Below the pieces are notes generated by a model, which was not told where the DNA came from, searched no databases, and was given only the letters and a program-made list of their open reading frames with translations. A stretch of DNA of 64,000 nucleotides, from contig NZ_CP102772.1 of NCBI RefSeq assembly GCF_026020075.1, forward strand, positions 1,798,001-1,862,000. Reading direction: 5' to 3'. Made by a program: the position numbers and the translations under genes. This document shows, piece by piece, positions 35,655 through 45,155 of this stretch. The number at the start of each line of letters is the position of its first letter. Position 1 is the stretch's first letter. The stretch comes from Bosea sp. NBC_00550 (GTDB lineage Bacteria > Pseudomonadota > Alphaproteobacteria > Rhizobiales > Beijerinckiaceae).

Positions 35655-35981
35655 ATGGCCTTCGCCTGCTCGATTCCCGCCATGCCGACCGTCCAGCAGG
35701 ACGACGAAACCGTCAGGATCACGCGTTGGGATTTCGAGCCGGGCGCGGTGACCGGCTGGCATGAGCATGGCTGGCCCTATTTCGTGGTGATGCTGGTCGC
35801 CGGCACGCTGCGCATCCACAACGGCACCGAGGTCACGGACGTCCCGTTGGCGCAAGGCCAGTCCTATATGCGCCCGGCCGGCATCCGCCACGATGTCATG
35901 AACGGCTCCGATCATCCCATCGCCTTCGTCGAGATCGAGGTGAAGCAGCCTTCCGCCCTGAAGGAGCTCGCTCGCTCATGA
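35655..35981 (+). CDS. Small cupin domain protein
   Basis: This 108-residue single-domain cupin has the two metal motifs: WHEHGWPYFVVM (His ligands) near residue 36, and RPAGIRHDVMNGS near residue 75. Its enzymatic role is unknown; such cupins often accompany amino acid oxidation genes. GAGGAG sits 8 bases before ATG 35655. Its stop overlaps the start of the downstream oxidoreductase gene by four bases (ATGA), so the two are co-translated. Confidence 0.85.
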   Translation: MAFACSIPAMPTVQQDDETVRITRWDFEPGAVTGWHEHGWPYFVVMLVAGTLRIHNGTEVTDVPLAQGQSYMRPAGIRHDVMNGSDHPIAFVEIEVKQPSALKELARS

Positions 35982-37210
35982 AGGTCGCGATCGTCGGCGC
36001 GGGCATCGTCGGCGTCGCCGCCGCCCACGCGCTCCTCGACGAGGGGCACGAGGTGCTGATCGTCGAGCGCGAAGAGCCGGCCTTCGGTCCCTCGCGCGGC
36101 AACGCCGGCTGGATCGCCCATACCGACATCCTGCCGATCGCCAGCCCCAAGGTGCTGCGGCAGGTGCCGAGATTCCTCGCCGATCCGCTCGGTCCGCTCA
36201 GCATCCGCCCGGCCTATCTGCCGAAGCTGCTGCCCTGGCTCGCGCGTTTCGTGCTGGCCTCGCGGCCGCAGGCCTATGAGCGCTCGATTATCGGGCTCGC
36301 CGCGCTGCAGAAGCTCGCCTTGCCGGCCTGGCTCGCCCGCACTGAACGCACGAAACTCTCCCACCACATCCATCGCAAGGGCGGGCTATACGTCTTCGAC
36401 GATGCCGGAGCGCTGGCCGCGGCGCGCAAGGTCGGGGAACGACAGGCCGCCTTCGGGATCAAGGTCGAGATGATCGGCGCAGACGAACTGCGCCAGCTCG
36501 AACCTGCCCTCAAGCCCGCCTTTGTCGGCGCCGCCTTCCACCCCGACGCCGCTCATATCAGCGACCCGCATCAGCTCACCCTTGCCCTGTTCGAGGCGGC
36601 GCTGGAACGTGGCGCCGTCTTCGAGAAGGCGGAAGTCACCAACGTCTCGCTCGGCGAGCACCCTGCCCTGATCGGCCCGGATGGCTGGCAGCGCGTCGTC
36701 GATCGCGTCGTCGTCGCGGCCGGCGCCTGGGCGAAGCCATTGGCAGCCGCGCTCGGCGATGCCGTCCCGCTCGACACCGAGCGCGGCTACAATGTCAGCT
36801 TTCCGGCTGTCACCGGCCTGCTGTCGCGCCCGGTCGGCTTCGAAGGCCACGGCTTCGTGGCGACGCCGCTCGACTCAGGCTTCCGCATCGGCGGTGCCGT
36901 CGAGTTCGGCGGGCTCAAGGCGCCGCCCAACCATGCCCGCACACGCCGCCTTTACGACAAGGCGGCCGGTCTGATCGACGGCCTGCCGCCCTTCGACAGC
37001 GGCAAGCTCTGGATGGGCTTCAGGCCGTCCCTTCCCGATTCGCTGCCGGTCATCGGCCCGGCGAGCCGGAATCCGCGCGTCATCTATGCCTTCGGCCACG
37101 GCCATTACGGCATGACACAATCTCACGTGACGGCAAATCTCGTCGCCGCCCTCGTCGCCGGAAGGCAGCCACCGATCGACCTCTCTCCCTTCAGCGCCAC
37201 GCGGTTCTGA
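35978..37210 (+). CDS. FAD-dependent D-amino-acid dehydrogenase-like oxidoreductase (DadA-like)
   Basis: This 410-residue enzyme begins with the dinucleotide-binding motif VAIVGAGIVGVAAAHALLDE and ends with YAFGHGHYGMTQSHVTANLV, typical of the DAO/DadA family. Members oxidise D-amino acids or related secondary amines and pass electrons to quinone or oxygen; the exact substrate is not clear. It is translationally coupled to the cupin gene and likely controlled by the divergent GntR regulator. The neighbouring branched-chain amino acid transporter may share an amino acid catabolic role. Confidence 0.88.
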   Translation: MKVAIVGAGIVGVAAAHALLDEGHEVLIVEREEPAFGPSRGNAGWIAHTDILPIASPKVLRQVPRFLADPLGPLSIRPAYLPKLLPWLARFVLASRPQAYERSIIGLAALQKLALPAWLARTERTKLSHHIHRKGGLYVFDDAGALAAARKVGERQAAFGIKVEMIGADELRQLEPALKPAFVGAAFHPDAAHISDPHQLTLALFEAALERGAVFEKAEVTNVSLGEHPALIGPDGWQRVVDRVVVAAGAWAKPLAAALGDAVPLDTERGYNVSFPAVTGLLSRPVGFEGHGFVATPLDSGFRIGGAVEFGGLKAPPNHARTRRLYDKAAGLIDGLPPFDSGKLWMGFRPSLPDSLPVIGPASRNPRVIYAFGHGHYGMTQSHVTANLVAALVAGRQPPIDLSPFSATRF

Positions 37211-37211
37211 C

Positions 37212-37319
37212 ATGACGACGCCCGGCCCGATCATTCACATCCATGGCTGGCCGGGAACGGGGAAGCTGACGATCGTACGCGAACTGGCCAGCCTGCTTGG
37301 CGCTCGCCCGCCACGCCGA
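37212..37319 (+). pseudogene. N-terminal remnant of a P-loop ATPase/kinase gene
   Basis: The first 36 codons read like the start of a small AAA-type ATP-binding protein: IIHIHGWPGTGKLTIVREL, including Walker A GWPGTGKLT, then LASLLGAR. After that the frame continues to 37598 but no longer resembles the family; no Walker B or other motif is seen. The gene starts one base after the DadA stop, so it was probably once part of that operon. I read it as a deletion remnant whose 3' part was replaced by the liv promoter region. Confidence 0.55.
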
Positions 37320-37638
37320 TTGTCGAACGAGCATGGGAAGGTCCCTGGCAGCCCAACCGGCATCTCGAAAACCTATCTCGCGAGCTTGTCTGGCCTCTGG
37401 CGCACAGCGGCAGGCCGCGCAACACGCAATCATCATGCGCCAAAACCACGCTACGGCGCAGAGTATTCTGCACAATTTCGAGGCGTTTCGTTCGTAATTG
37501 CTTTTGACAGAAATTTGGCGCGGAGCGATTGTCGCTGGCGCAAGCCATTGGTAGCTCTGCATGGAAATCGCATCCCGCATGCGTCAGCGTCATGCTGATG
37601 ACGAGAACGGGAGCTGGTTCGAGGGGTCGGCGTCGTCA

Positions 37639-38562
37639 ATGGAAGTCTTTCTGCAGCAGCTCATCAACGGGCTGACACTGGGATCGATCTACGGTCTCAT
37701 CGCCATCGGCTACACGATGGTCTTCGGCATCATCGGCATGGTGAACTTCGCCCACGGCGACATCTTCATGCTCTCGGCCTTCATCGCGCTGATCTTCTTC
37801 ATGCTGATCACCGCGGTCGTCGGCACCGGGGCGGGCATGGTCATGCTGGCGCTCGTCCTCGTCCTGGCATTGGCGATGTTCTTCACCTCGCTGTGGAACT
37901 GGGCGATCGAACGCGTCGCCTACCGGCCGCTGCGCGGCTCCTTCCGCCTCGCCCCGCTGATCTCGGCGATCGGCATGTCGATCTTCCTGATGAACTTCGT
38001 GCAGGTCGTGCAGGGCCCGCGCAACAAGTCGATCCCGCCGCTGCTCAACAAGTCGATCACCCTGATCGATAGCGCGACCTACTCGGTGCAGATCTCCTAC
38101 AAGCAGATCGTCATCATCGTGACGACGGCGGTGCTGCTCGCCGCCTTCTGGTACATCGTCCAGAAGACGCCGCTCGGCCGCGCCCAGCGCGCCTGCGAGC
38201 AGGATCGCAAGATGGCCGCCCTCCTGGGCATCGACGTCGACCGCACCATCTCGATCACCTTCGTCATGGGCGCCGCCCTCGCAGCGGTCGCTGGCGTGAT
38301 GTACCTCGTGCTCTACGGCGTGGTGAACTTCGCCGACGGCTTCACGCCGGGCGTCAAGGCCTTCACCGCGGCGGTGCTCGGCGGCATCGGCTCGCTGCCC
38401 GGCGCCGTGATCGGCGGGCTGCTGATCGGGCTGATCGAGGTCATGTGGTCGGCCTATTTCACCATCGACTACAAGGACGTCGCCGCCTTCGCCATCCTGG
38501 CCATCGTGCTGGTCTTCATGCCCTCCGGCATCCTGGGCCGTCCCGAAGTCGAGAAGGTCTGA
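37639..38562 (+). CDS. livH: Branched-chain amino acid ABC transporter permease LivH
   Basis: This 307-residue permease has about eight membrane segments. It shows the LivH features [20 protein letters not shown] at the N-terminus, [12 protein letters not shown], and the EAA-like loop [19 protein letters not shown] near residue 200. It forms the channel with LivM for branched-chain or related amino acids. ATG 37639 has GAGGGG about 12 bases upstream and matches the family start; an ATG at 37561 would add 26 hydrophilic residues. It heads the operon livH-livM-livG-livF. Confidence 0.94.
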   Translation: MEVFLQQLINGLTLGSIYGLIAIGYTMVFGIIGMVNFAHGDIFMLSAFIALIFFMLITAVVGTGAGMVMLALVLVLALAMFFTSLWNWAIERVAYRPLRGSFRLAPLISAIGMSIFLMNFVQVVQGPRNKSIPPLLNKSITLIDSATYSVQISYKQIVIIVTTAVLLAAFWYIVQKTPLGRAQRACEQDRKMAALLGIDVDRTISITFVMGAALAAVAGVMYLVLYGVVNFADGFTPGVKAFTAAVLGGIGSLPGAVIGGLLIGLIEVMWSAYFTIDYKDVAAFAILAIVLVFMPSGILGRPEVEKV

Positions 38563-38566
38563 CGCC

Positions 38567-39952
38567 ATGGCGAAGCAACAGAGCACGGCCACGGCCGCGC
38601 CCGGCCGCGATTTCAAAGCGGCCCTCAAGGAGGCCGGCTTCGCCGCCTTCGTCACGCTCGGCCTGTGCATCCCGATCGTCGCCTGGGGCACGCGCCAGAA
38701 CATGGACAACGTGCTGGTGCTCGATCCGCGCTGGGAGGCTGTCGCCTGGGCCGTCGGCATCGTCTTCGTCGGACGCCTGCTGGTGGCGCTGCGCCAGCAG
38801 GGACGCAAGGAAGGCAAGGCCACCGTCCGCATCCTGCCGCACGGCACCATCGCCTTCTTCCAGCGTCATTCGCGCGCCTTCTCGCTCTTCGGCCTCGGCT
38901 TCCTCGTCACCTTCCCGGCGATCGCCGTCGGGCTCGCCGGCTGGGGCGGCGCGCTGAAGTGGATCGACAATTTCGGCGTCCAGATCCTGATCTACGTCAT
39001 GCTCGGCTGGGGGCTGAACATCGTCGTCGGCCTCGCCGGCCTGCTCGATCTCGGCTATGTCGCCTTCTACGCCGTCGGCGCCTATTCCTACGCGCTGCTC
39101 GCCAAGAATTTCGGCCTGTCCTTCTGGATCCTGCTGCCGATGGCCGGCATCCTCGCCGCCTTCTGGGGCATGCTGCTCGGCTTCCCGGTGCTGCGTCTGC
39201 GGGGCGACTACTTGGCCATCGTGACGCTGGCCTTCGGAGAGATCATCCGCCTCGTCCTGGTCAACTGGACCGAGTTCTCGAACGGCTATGCCGGCATCTC
39301 CGGCATTCCGCGCCCGACCTTCTTCGGCATCCCCTTCACCGCGGCGGATAACGGGTTCGCAGCGACGTTCGGGCTCGAATTCTCGCCACTCTACCGAACG
39401 ATCTTCCTCTACTACGTCATCCTCTGTCTCGCCCTGCTGACCGCCTTCGTCACGCTGCGCCTGCGCCGCCTGCCGGTCGGGCGCGCCTGGGAGGCCCTGC
39501 GCGAGGACGAGATCGCCTGTCGCTCGCTCGGCATCAACACCACCAACACCAAGCTCACCGCCTTCTCGATCGGCGCAATGTTCGGCGGCTTCGCCGGGGC
39601 GTTCTTCTCGGCCCGGCAAGGCTTCATCTCGCCTGAATCCTTCGTCTTCATGGAATCGGCGGTCATTCTCGCCATCGTCGTCCTCGGCGGCATGGGCTCG
39701 CTCTGGGGCTGCGCCATCGCGGCGATCGCGATGGTCGGCGGCACCGAGCTGCTGCGCGAGCTCGAATGGATGAAGCAGATCTTCGGCAACGACTTCGACC
39801 CGACGAAGTACCGCATGCTGATCTTCGGCTTCGCCATGGTCGTGATCATGATCTGGAAGCCGCGGGGCCTGATCTCGACGCGCGAGCCCACCGCCTTCCT
39901 TGCCGAGAAGAAGGCGATCTCGGCCGATCTCGTCCAGGAGGGGCACGGCTGA
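38567..39952 (+). CDS. livM: Branched-chain amino acid ABC transporter permease LivM
   Basis: This 461-residue permease is longer than LivH, with an extra N-terminal part containing about three hydrophobic segments before the core ([20 protein letters not shown] near residue 150). The cytoplasmic coupling loop is [19 protein letters not shown] near residue 310, and the C-terminus has [17 protein letters not shown]. It starts four bases after livH, and its stop codon shares a base with the livG start, so translation is coupled. Confidence 0.94.
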   Translation: MAKQQSTATAAPGRDFKAALKEAGFAAFVTLGLCIPIVAWGTRQNMDNVLVLDPRWEAVAWAVGIVFVGRLLVALRQQGRKEGKATVRILPHGTIAFFQRHSRAFSLFGLGFLVTFPAIAVGLAGWGGALKWIDNFGVQILIYVMLGWGLNIVVGLAGLLDLGYVAFYAVGAYSYALLAKNFGLSFWILLPMAGILAAFWGMLLGFPVLRLRGDYLAIVTLAFGEIIRLVLVNWTEFSNGYAGISGIPRPTFFGIPFTAADNGFAATFGLEFSPLYRTIFLYYVILCLALLTAFVTLRLRRLPVGRAWEALREDEIACRSLGINTTNTKLTAFSIGAMFGGFAGAFFSARQGFISPESFVFMESAVILAIVVLGGMGSLWGCAIAAIAMVGGTELLRELEWMKQIFGNDFDPTKYRMLIFGFAMVVIMIWKPRGLISTREPTAFLAEKKAISADLVQEGHG

Positions 39953-40802
39953 TGGCCTCCACCGCTTCCCACGGACGGGCCCTGCTCGAGGTCGAGCAGG
40001 TCACCATGCGCTTCGGCGGCCTCACCGCCGTCAACGCCCTCTCCTTCGCCGCCCGCAAGGGCGACATCACGGCGCTGATCGGCCCCAACGGCGCCGGCAA
40101 GACCACCGTCTTCAACTGCATCACCGGCTTCTACAAGCCGACGCAGGGCATGATCTCGCTCAACCATGACGACGGCTCGAGCTACCTGCTCGAGCGCATG
40201 CCGGACTTCCGCATCTCCTGGAGGGCCAAGGTCGCCCGCACCTTCCAGAACATCCGCCTCTTCGGCGGCATGACCGTGCTGGAGAACCTGCTCGTCGCCC
40301 AGCACAACCCGCTGATGGCCGCCTCGGGCTTCACCTTCCTCGGCGTGCTCGGCATCGGCGGCTACAAGGCCCGCGAGAACGAGGCGATCGAGAAGGCCAA
40401 GTTCTGGCTCAACAAGATCAACCTCACCCATCGCGCCGACGACCCCGCCGCCGACCTGCCCTATGGCGACCAGCGCCGGCTCGAGATCGCGCGCGCCATG
40501 TGCACCGATCCCGTCCTGCTCTGCCTCGACGAGCCGGCCGCCGGCCTCAACCCGCGCGAGAGCCTCGAACTCAACAACCTGCTGCTCTCGATCCGCAAGG
40601 ACCTCGGGACGGCGCTGCTGCTGATCGAGCACGACATGTCGGTGGTGATGGAGATCTCCGACCACGTCGTGGTGCTCGACTACGGCACCAAGATCGCCGA
40701 CGGCACACCCGCCGAAGTACAGGCAGACCCGAAGGTCATCGCCGCCTATCTCGGCGTCGACGACGAAGAGGTCGAAGTGGTGGAAGCGGAGGTCGGCATC
40801 TC

Positions 40803-40806
<4 letters not shown>
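39952..40806 (+). CDS. livG: Branched-chain amino acid ABC transporter ATPase LivG
   Basis: This 284-residue ATPase has Walker A GPNGAGKT at residues 44-51, a Q-loop in FQNIRLF and Walker B LLCLDEPAAGLNP. The signature region reads LPYGDQRRLEIARAM in place of the usual LSGGQ, as is normal for LivG. It powers the LivH-LivM permeases with LivF. Its ATG overlaps the livM stop by one base, and its own stop overlaps the livF GTG start (GTGA). Confidence 0.95.
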
Positions 40807-41534
<728 letters not shown>

Positions 41535-41540
41535 GCCCCG

Positions 41541-41575
41541 GCGGCCGGACGATGCGCCGGCCGCTGCAACTTTTT
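41541..41575 (+). terminator. Hairpin after livF (possible attenuator)
   Basis: GCGGCCGG (41541-41548) pairs with CCGGCCGC (41557-41564) around an 8-base loop, and five Ts follow after a 6-base gap. The T-run is not adjacent to the stem, so it may act as a weak terminator or processing site. This would set expression of the downstream membrane protein and binding protein apart from the permease genes. Confidence 0.4.
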
Positions 41576-41659
41576 GATGAGAGACGGCTGCACGCCACCC
41601 ATGCCATCGCTGTGGTGATGTCAGCCGCTTCCAAAGCCGAATGAAGCCGGGAGCAAGAG

Positions 41660-42034
41660 ATGCAGGGCATCCTCTACGAAGAACCGACGGTCTGGCTCTT
41701 CCTGCTGGTCACGGTGATCATGGGCGGCTGGCTCGCCTGGATGTCGGGGCGCGCCATCGCGCTGACCTGGCGGCCGAACTGGCAGCTCGTCGTCTACATG
41801 CTGATCCTCGGCCTGTTCGTGCGCTTCATCCATTTCGCGCTGTTCCAGGCTACGCTGCTGACGCTGCATTACTACATCGTCGACACCATCGTGCTGCTGA
41901 TCTTCGGTTTTGCCGGCTGGCGCTACAACCGGGCGAAGCAGATGACGCGGCAATATCACTGGCTCTTCGAGCGCACCGGCCCCTTCGGCTGGAAACCGCG
42001 CGCCGGGGCCGAAATTCGACCAGAATTGCTCTGA
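41660..42034 (+). CDS. DUF6867 family small membrane protein of the liv operon
   Basis: This 124-residue protein has about three membrane segments (VWLFLLVTVIMGGWLAW, LVVYMLILGLFVRFIHFALF, YYIVDTIVLLIFGFAGW) and a hydrophilic tail rich in Arg and aromatic residues. It matches a small family (DUF6867) often found between livF and the binding-protein gene in Hyphomicrobiales. The function is unknown; an accessory role in the transporter is suggested only by position. Confidence 0.75.
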   Translation: MQGILYEEPTVWLFLLVTVIMGGWLAWMSGRAIALTWRPNWQLVVYMLILGLFVRFIHFALFQATLLTLHYYIVDTIVLLIFGFAGWRYNRAKQMTRQYHWLFERTGPFGWKPRAGAEIRPELL

Positions 42035-42163
42035 AGAGCTCACGAGCTTGTCGCGTGACACACCATCGAAAAAGCGCAAGACTGCGGCTTCCGGTGGCGA
42101 AAACGCGCCGAGACGGGCGGACCGTCCAGCCCGTTGATCAATCATAGAGGGGAGTTGCATCTC

Positions 42164-43279
42164 ATGAAGAAACTGCTGTTGGGCGGTATTGCGCTTGGCG
42201 CGGTCCTCGCCATGTCCGGCGTGGCCAATGCGCAGATCAAGCTCGGCGTCGGCGGCCCGATCACCGGCCCCAACGCCGCGTTCGGCGCGCAGCTCAAGAA
42301 CGGCGCCGAGCAGGCGGTCGAGGACATTAACGCCGCTGGCGGCGTCCTCGGCCAGAAGATCACGATCTCGGTCGGCGACGACGTCTCCGATCCGAAGCAG
42401 GGCGTCTCGGTCGCCAACAAGTTCGTCGGCGACGGCGTCAAATGGGTCCTCGGCCACTTCAACTCCGGCGTCACCATGCCGGCTTCGGAAGTCTATGCCG
42501 AGAACGGCATCCTGATGATCTCGCCTTCGGCCACCAACCCGAAGATCACCGAGCGCGGTCTGTGGAACACCTTCCGCACCTGCGGCCGTGACGATCAGCA
42601 GGGCAGCGTCGCTTCGGCCTATCTGCTGAAGAACTTCAAGGACAAGAAGATCGCCGTCGTCCACGACAAGACGACCTATGGCCAGGGCCTCGCCGACGAG
42701 ACCAAGAAGGGTCTCAACGCCGGCGGCGTCAAGGAAGTGCTCTATGAAGGCGTCAACGCCGGTGAGAAGGACTTCTCGGCGCTCGTCTCCAAGATCAAGG
42801 CAGCCGGTGCCGACTACCTCTACTGGGGCGGCCTGCACACCGAAGGTGGCCTGATCGTGCGCCAGATGCGCGACCAGGGCCTGAAGACCGTGCTCGTCTC
42901 GGGCGACGGCATCACCACCGACGAGTTCGCCACGATCGGCGGCCCCGGCGTCGAAGGCACGCTGATGACCTTCCCGCCGGACCCGCAGAAGCGTCCCGAG
43001 GCGGCCGCCGTCGTCAAGAAGTTCGAGAGCAAGAACTTCAAGCCGGAAGCCTACACCCTCTACAGCTACGCCGCCGTCCAGATCATGGCGGAAGGCGCCA
43101 AGCGCGCGAACTCGGTCGATCCGAAGAAGATCGCCGAAGCGCTGCATGGCGGCCAGCCGGTCAAGACCGTGATCGGCGACATCGGCTTCGACAAGAAGGG
43201 CGACATCACCCGCCCCGACTACACCGTCTACACCTGGAAGAAGGGTGCCGACGGCAAGATCACCTATGTCGAGAACTGA
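42164..43279 (+). CDS. livK: Branched-chain amino acid ABC transporter substrate-binding protein
   Basis: This 371-residue periplasmic protein has a signal peptide (residues 1-23, cleavage after VANA). A Leu/Ile/Val-binding fold follows: IKLGVGGPITGPNAAFGAQL, SPSATNPKITERGLWNTFR and the hinge region GADYLYWGGLHTEGGLIVRQ. It captures the amino acid and delivers it to LivH-LivM. GGAG lies 9 bases before ATG 42164. Synonymous codon use here is strongly biased, as expected for a highly expressed binding protein. A clear terminator follows. The symbol is by analogy; livJ would fit equally. Confidence 0.93.
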   Translation: MKKLLLGGIALGAVLAMSGVANAQIKLGVGGPITGPNAAFGAQLKNGAEQAVEDINAAGGVLGQKITISVGDDVSDPKQGVSVANKFVGDGVKWVLGHFNSGVTMPASEVYAENGILMISPSATNPKITERGLWNTFRTCGRDDQQGSVASAYLLKNFKDKKIAVVHDKTTYGQGLADETKKGLNAGGVKEVLYEGVNAGEKDFSALVSKIKAAGADYLYWGGLHTEGGLIVRQMRDQGLKTVLVSGDGITTDEFATIGGPGVEGTLMTFPPDPQKRPEAAAVVKKFESKNFKPEAYTLYSYAAVQIMAEGAKRANSVDPKKIAEALHGGQPVKTVIGDIGFDKKGDITRPDYTVYTWKKGADGKITYVEN

Positions 43280-43312
43280 TCTCGACGGCTGATCCAGCCT
43301 GATATGAAAGAG

Positions 43313-43342
43313 CCCGCTCCGGACCGTCCGGGGCGGGTTTTT
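43313..43342 (+). terminator. Rho-independent terminator of the liv operon
   Basis: CCCGCTCCGGA pairs with TCCGGGGCGGG (one G-T pair) around a CCG loop, directly followed by TTTTT. It begins 33 bases after the binding-protein stop codon. Confidence 0.88.
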
Positions 43343-43404
43343 CTTAGATAGGCGATGGTGGCGCGGCGCCTGCGATGAATGCCGGCTAGGGGCGAAAGGC
43401 TGAC

Positions 43405-44007
43405 GTGGCACACACAAGTGGCGATGTAGGTGTTGATGCCGTTCGCATCAGGCCCATGGTCGTCGGCGATGAGCGGTCGGTGCACGACATCCACAGCGCG
43501 TGCCTGACTCAAACGTTGTCGACGCTCTATTCCCCTGAACAGATCGCGGCTTGGATGCAGGGCCGGACGCCCGAGGGATATCTGAAGGCTGCGACATCCG
43601 GCGAGATCTTTTTCGTCGCAGAGACGGTCTCGGGCATAATCGGGTTTGCTTCATGGGAAGATGACGAGCTTCTGGCCCTCTTCGTACATCCGGATTTCCA
43701 GGGGCGCGGTGTCGGTTCGCAGTTGTTTGAAGCCTGCATATCGGACGCCATAGCCTCGGGCTCCAGCATCACTCGCGTGAAGGCGGCAAACGGCGCGGTG
43801 GCATTTTACGCCAATAGGGGATTTGTATCCGTCGCTCGGGGGAGCGTCGTAAAACACGGCGTCACGATCGAGGACACGCGTATGGTCATCGATCCAGTTC
43901 GGTTGGCGTCGCCTCGACGGGAACCGAACTGGAGAGGCTTATACGTCCGCGACGGGGTGGAAAGCGGACGCAGTGCCCGCGGCCTAATGCTCCGGAACTG
44001 GTCGTAG
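43405..44007 (+). CDS. GNAT family N-acetyltransferase
   Basis: This 200-residue protein contains a GNAT acetyltransferase domain. The acetyl-CoA loop HPDFQGRGVGSQLFEACISD is near residue 92 and AVAFYANRGFVSVARGS follows near residue 130. The substrate is unknown. The start is GTG 43405. The base composition is visibly more A/T-rich than the flanking liv and purB regions, and its last 24 bases overlap the end of the convergent HXXEE gene. It is the first gene of a probably acquired patch ending at the IS30 remnant. Confidence 0.85.
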   Translation: MAHTSGDVGVDAVRIRPMVVGDERSVHDIHSACLTQTLSTLYSPEQIAAWMQGRTPEGYLKAATSGEIFFVAETVSGIIGFASWEDDELLALFVHPDFQGRGVGSQLFEACISDAIASGSSITRVKAANGAVAFYANRGFVSVARGSVVKHGVTIEDTRMVIDPVRLASPRREPNWRGLYVRDGVESGRSARGLMLRNWS

Positions 44008-44712
44008 CAACTCGGGCTGGAAGAAACGGCTTGCAATTGCCGCTAAGATTATCGGCGCGAACCTGATCACGGCAGCATAAACCAGCAGGCCGGCATTGCC
44101 GATCAACCCAGCCTTGAAAAGCCCGTACCCGCCGAAAAGAAAGGCATGGGTAATGGCTCCAGCGGCGTAAGCAACACCTACAACCTTGCCGCTGTACGGC
44201 CCGCGGATCGCGGAGGCGTAAATGACCCAGACCGACAGCGGAACAAACAAAACTGCCGCCGTCCAGAGGCCGGTGTTGTAAGCGCCCTCCATGATGCCGC
44301 CCGCGGTGTGCACAAGTCCGTTTGCGAAGAGCAGCCCCCAGAAACTAAGGCCAATGAGTACGTTTCGTCGGAAAAGATACGCCGCTAATGGCGCACCAAA
44401 CCACATCAAAGCGATGTTCACGACGGGGTAGAACGCCAGCGGGATCGGGCATTCTGGATAGGGCGGAAAGCCAATCTTCTGGCAGATCATTTCCTGAATG
44501 GAGTAGTCGAGGCCCAGCACAGGCAGGCTGTATTCCTCGAACTGATGCAGCCAGTACAGCGGCACTGCGAGCCAAACCAGCCACGCTGGATCCCACCAGC
44601 GGGACACCTTGGGATTGCTGCGGAACGTGTCGGTGGTCAGCAGGATGGCGAGCATTACAATCGCCCCACCCAATCCAATGAAGGGCCAAACGGTGTAAAA
44701 CCACATGCGCAT
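43984..44712 (-). CDS. HXXEE domain membrane protein
   Basis: This 242-residue protein has about seven hydrophobic segments and the motif WLHQFEEYSLP near residue 55, the HXXEE signature. Further His residues in VHTAGG and THAFLFGG lie in predicted membrane segments, so a metal-binding or membrane enzyme role is conceivable, but no function is established. It is tail-to-tail with the GNAT gene with a 24-base overlap. A broken second HXXEE gene lies just upstream on the other strand. Confidence 0.75.
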   Translation of the reverse strand: MRMWFYTVWPFIGLGGAIVMLAILLTTDTFRSNPKVSRWWDPAWLVWLAVPLYWLHQFEEYSLPVLGLDYSIQEMICQKIGFPPYPECPIPLAFYPVVNIALMWFGAPLAAYLFRRNVLIGLSFWGLLFANGLVHTAGGIMEGAYNTGLWTAAVLFVPLSVWVIYASAIRGPYSGKVVGVAYAAGAITHAFLFGGYGLFKAGLIGNAGLLVYAAVIRFAPIILAAIASRFFQPELLRPVPEH

Positions 44713-44801
44713 CGTCCCCCGGCACCTGTGTCAAGATCGTATTCAAGGGCCGGTCGGATTACCATTGTGTTTGAGACGTTCCGGGGGCGCCCTCAGAAGC
44801 G

Positions 44802-45121
44802 GTGAAGTACGTCATCCGGCGCTGGTACGATATCGGCTTGGCGATGGTCGTGCCCGTCGCAGTCTGGGCGGTCGAAGGTGACCTACTTCCGGTCCAGCGG
44901 ATACTGCTGCTGAACTTCGCGGTGTTGCTGTTGCACCAATTCGAAGAGATGCGCTGGCTGGGTGGCTCGCCAGGGTTCTGAACGAGGTGTTCAATGGATA
45001 TGGCTTCATGGCCGACAAAAACACGCGATACCCGTTCGACCCGCAGGAGATGGCAAGGTGGAACCGGGCAAAGCGTCTCACTCGGGCTGGTATCGTCCCC
45101 TTGCCCGGCGCAGACGCCTAA
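44802..45121 (+). pseudogene. Frameshifted HXXEE gene remnant
   Basis: A frame from GTG 44802 encodes RRWYDIGLAMVVPVAVWAV and then FAVLLLHQFEEMRWLGG, the HXXEE signature, but stops at 44981. The continuation LNEVFNGYGFMADKNTRYPF is found in another frame and ends at 45121. A small insertion or deletion near 44960-44980 explains this. The remainder of a full-length gene is missing and the IS30 left end lies 36 bases further on. With 44713-44801, which shows nothing, this accounts for the gap before the IS. Confidence 0.6.
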
Positions 45122-45155
45122 CAGGCGGAGCTGAACGTCTCCAATGGGTGGTGGT

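Noticed and set aside
37540..37570. Possible sigma-54 promoter (CTGGCGCAAGCCATTGG) before livH
   Set aside because: The spacing and the -12 element do not match TGGC-N8-TTGC closely enough.
37212..37598. A complete 128-residue ATPase gene
   Set aside because: Only the first 36 codons resemble the family; the rest lacks Walker B and looks non-coding, so it is given as a remnant.
44802..44981. Intact 59-residue gene
   Set aside because: The HXXEE family needs a longer membrane protein, and the continuation of its sequence is found in another frame directly downstream.
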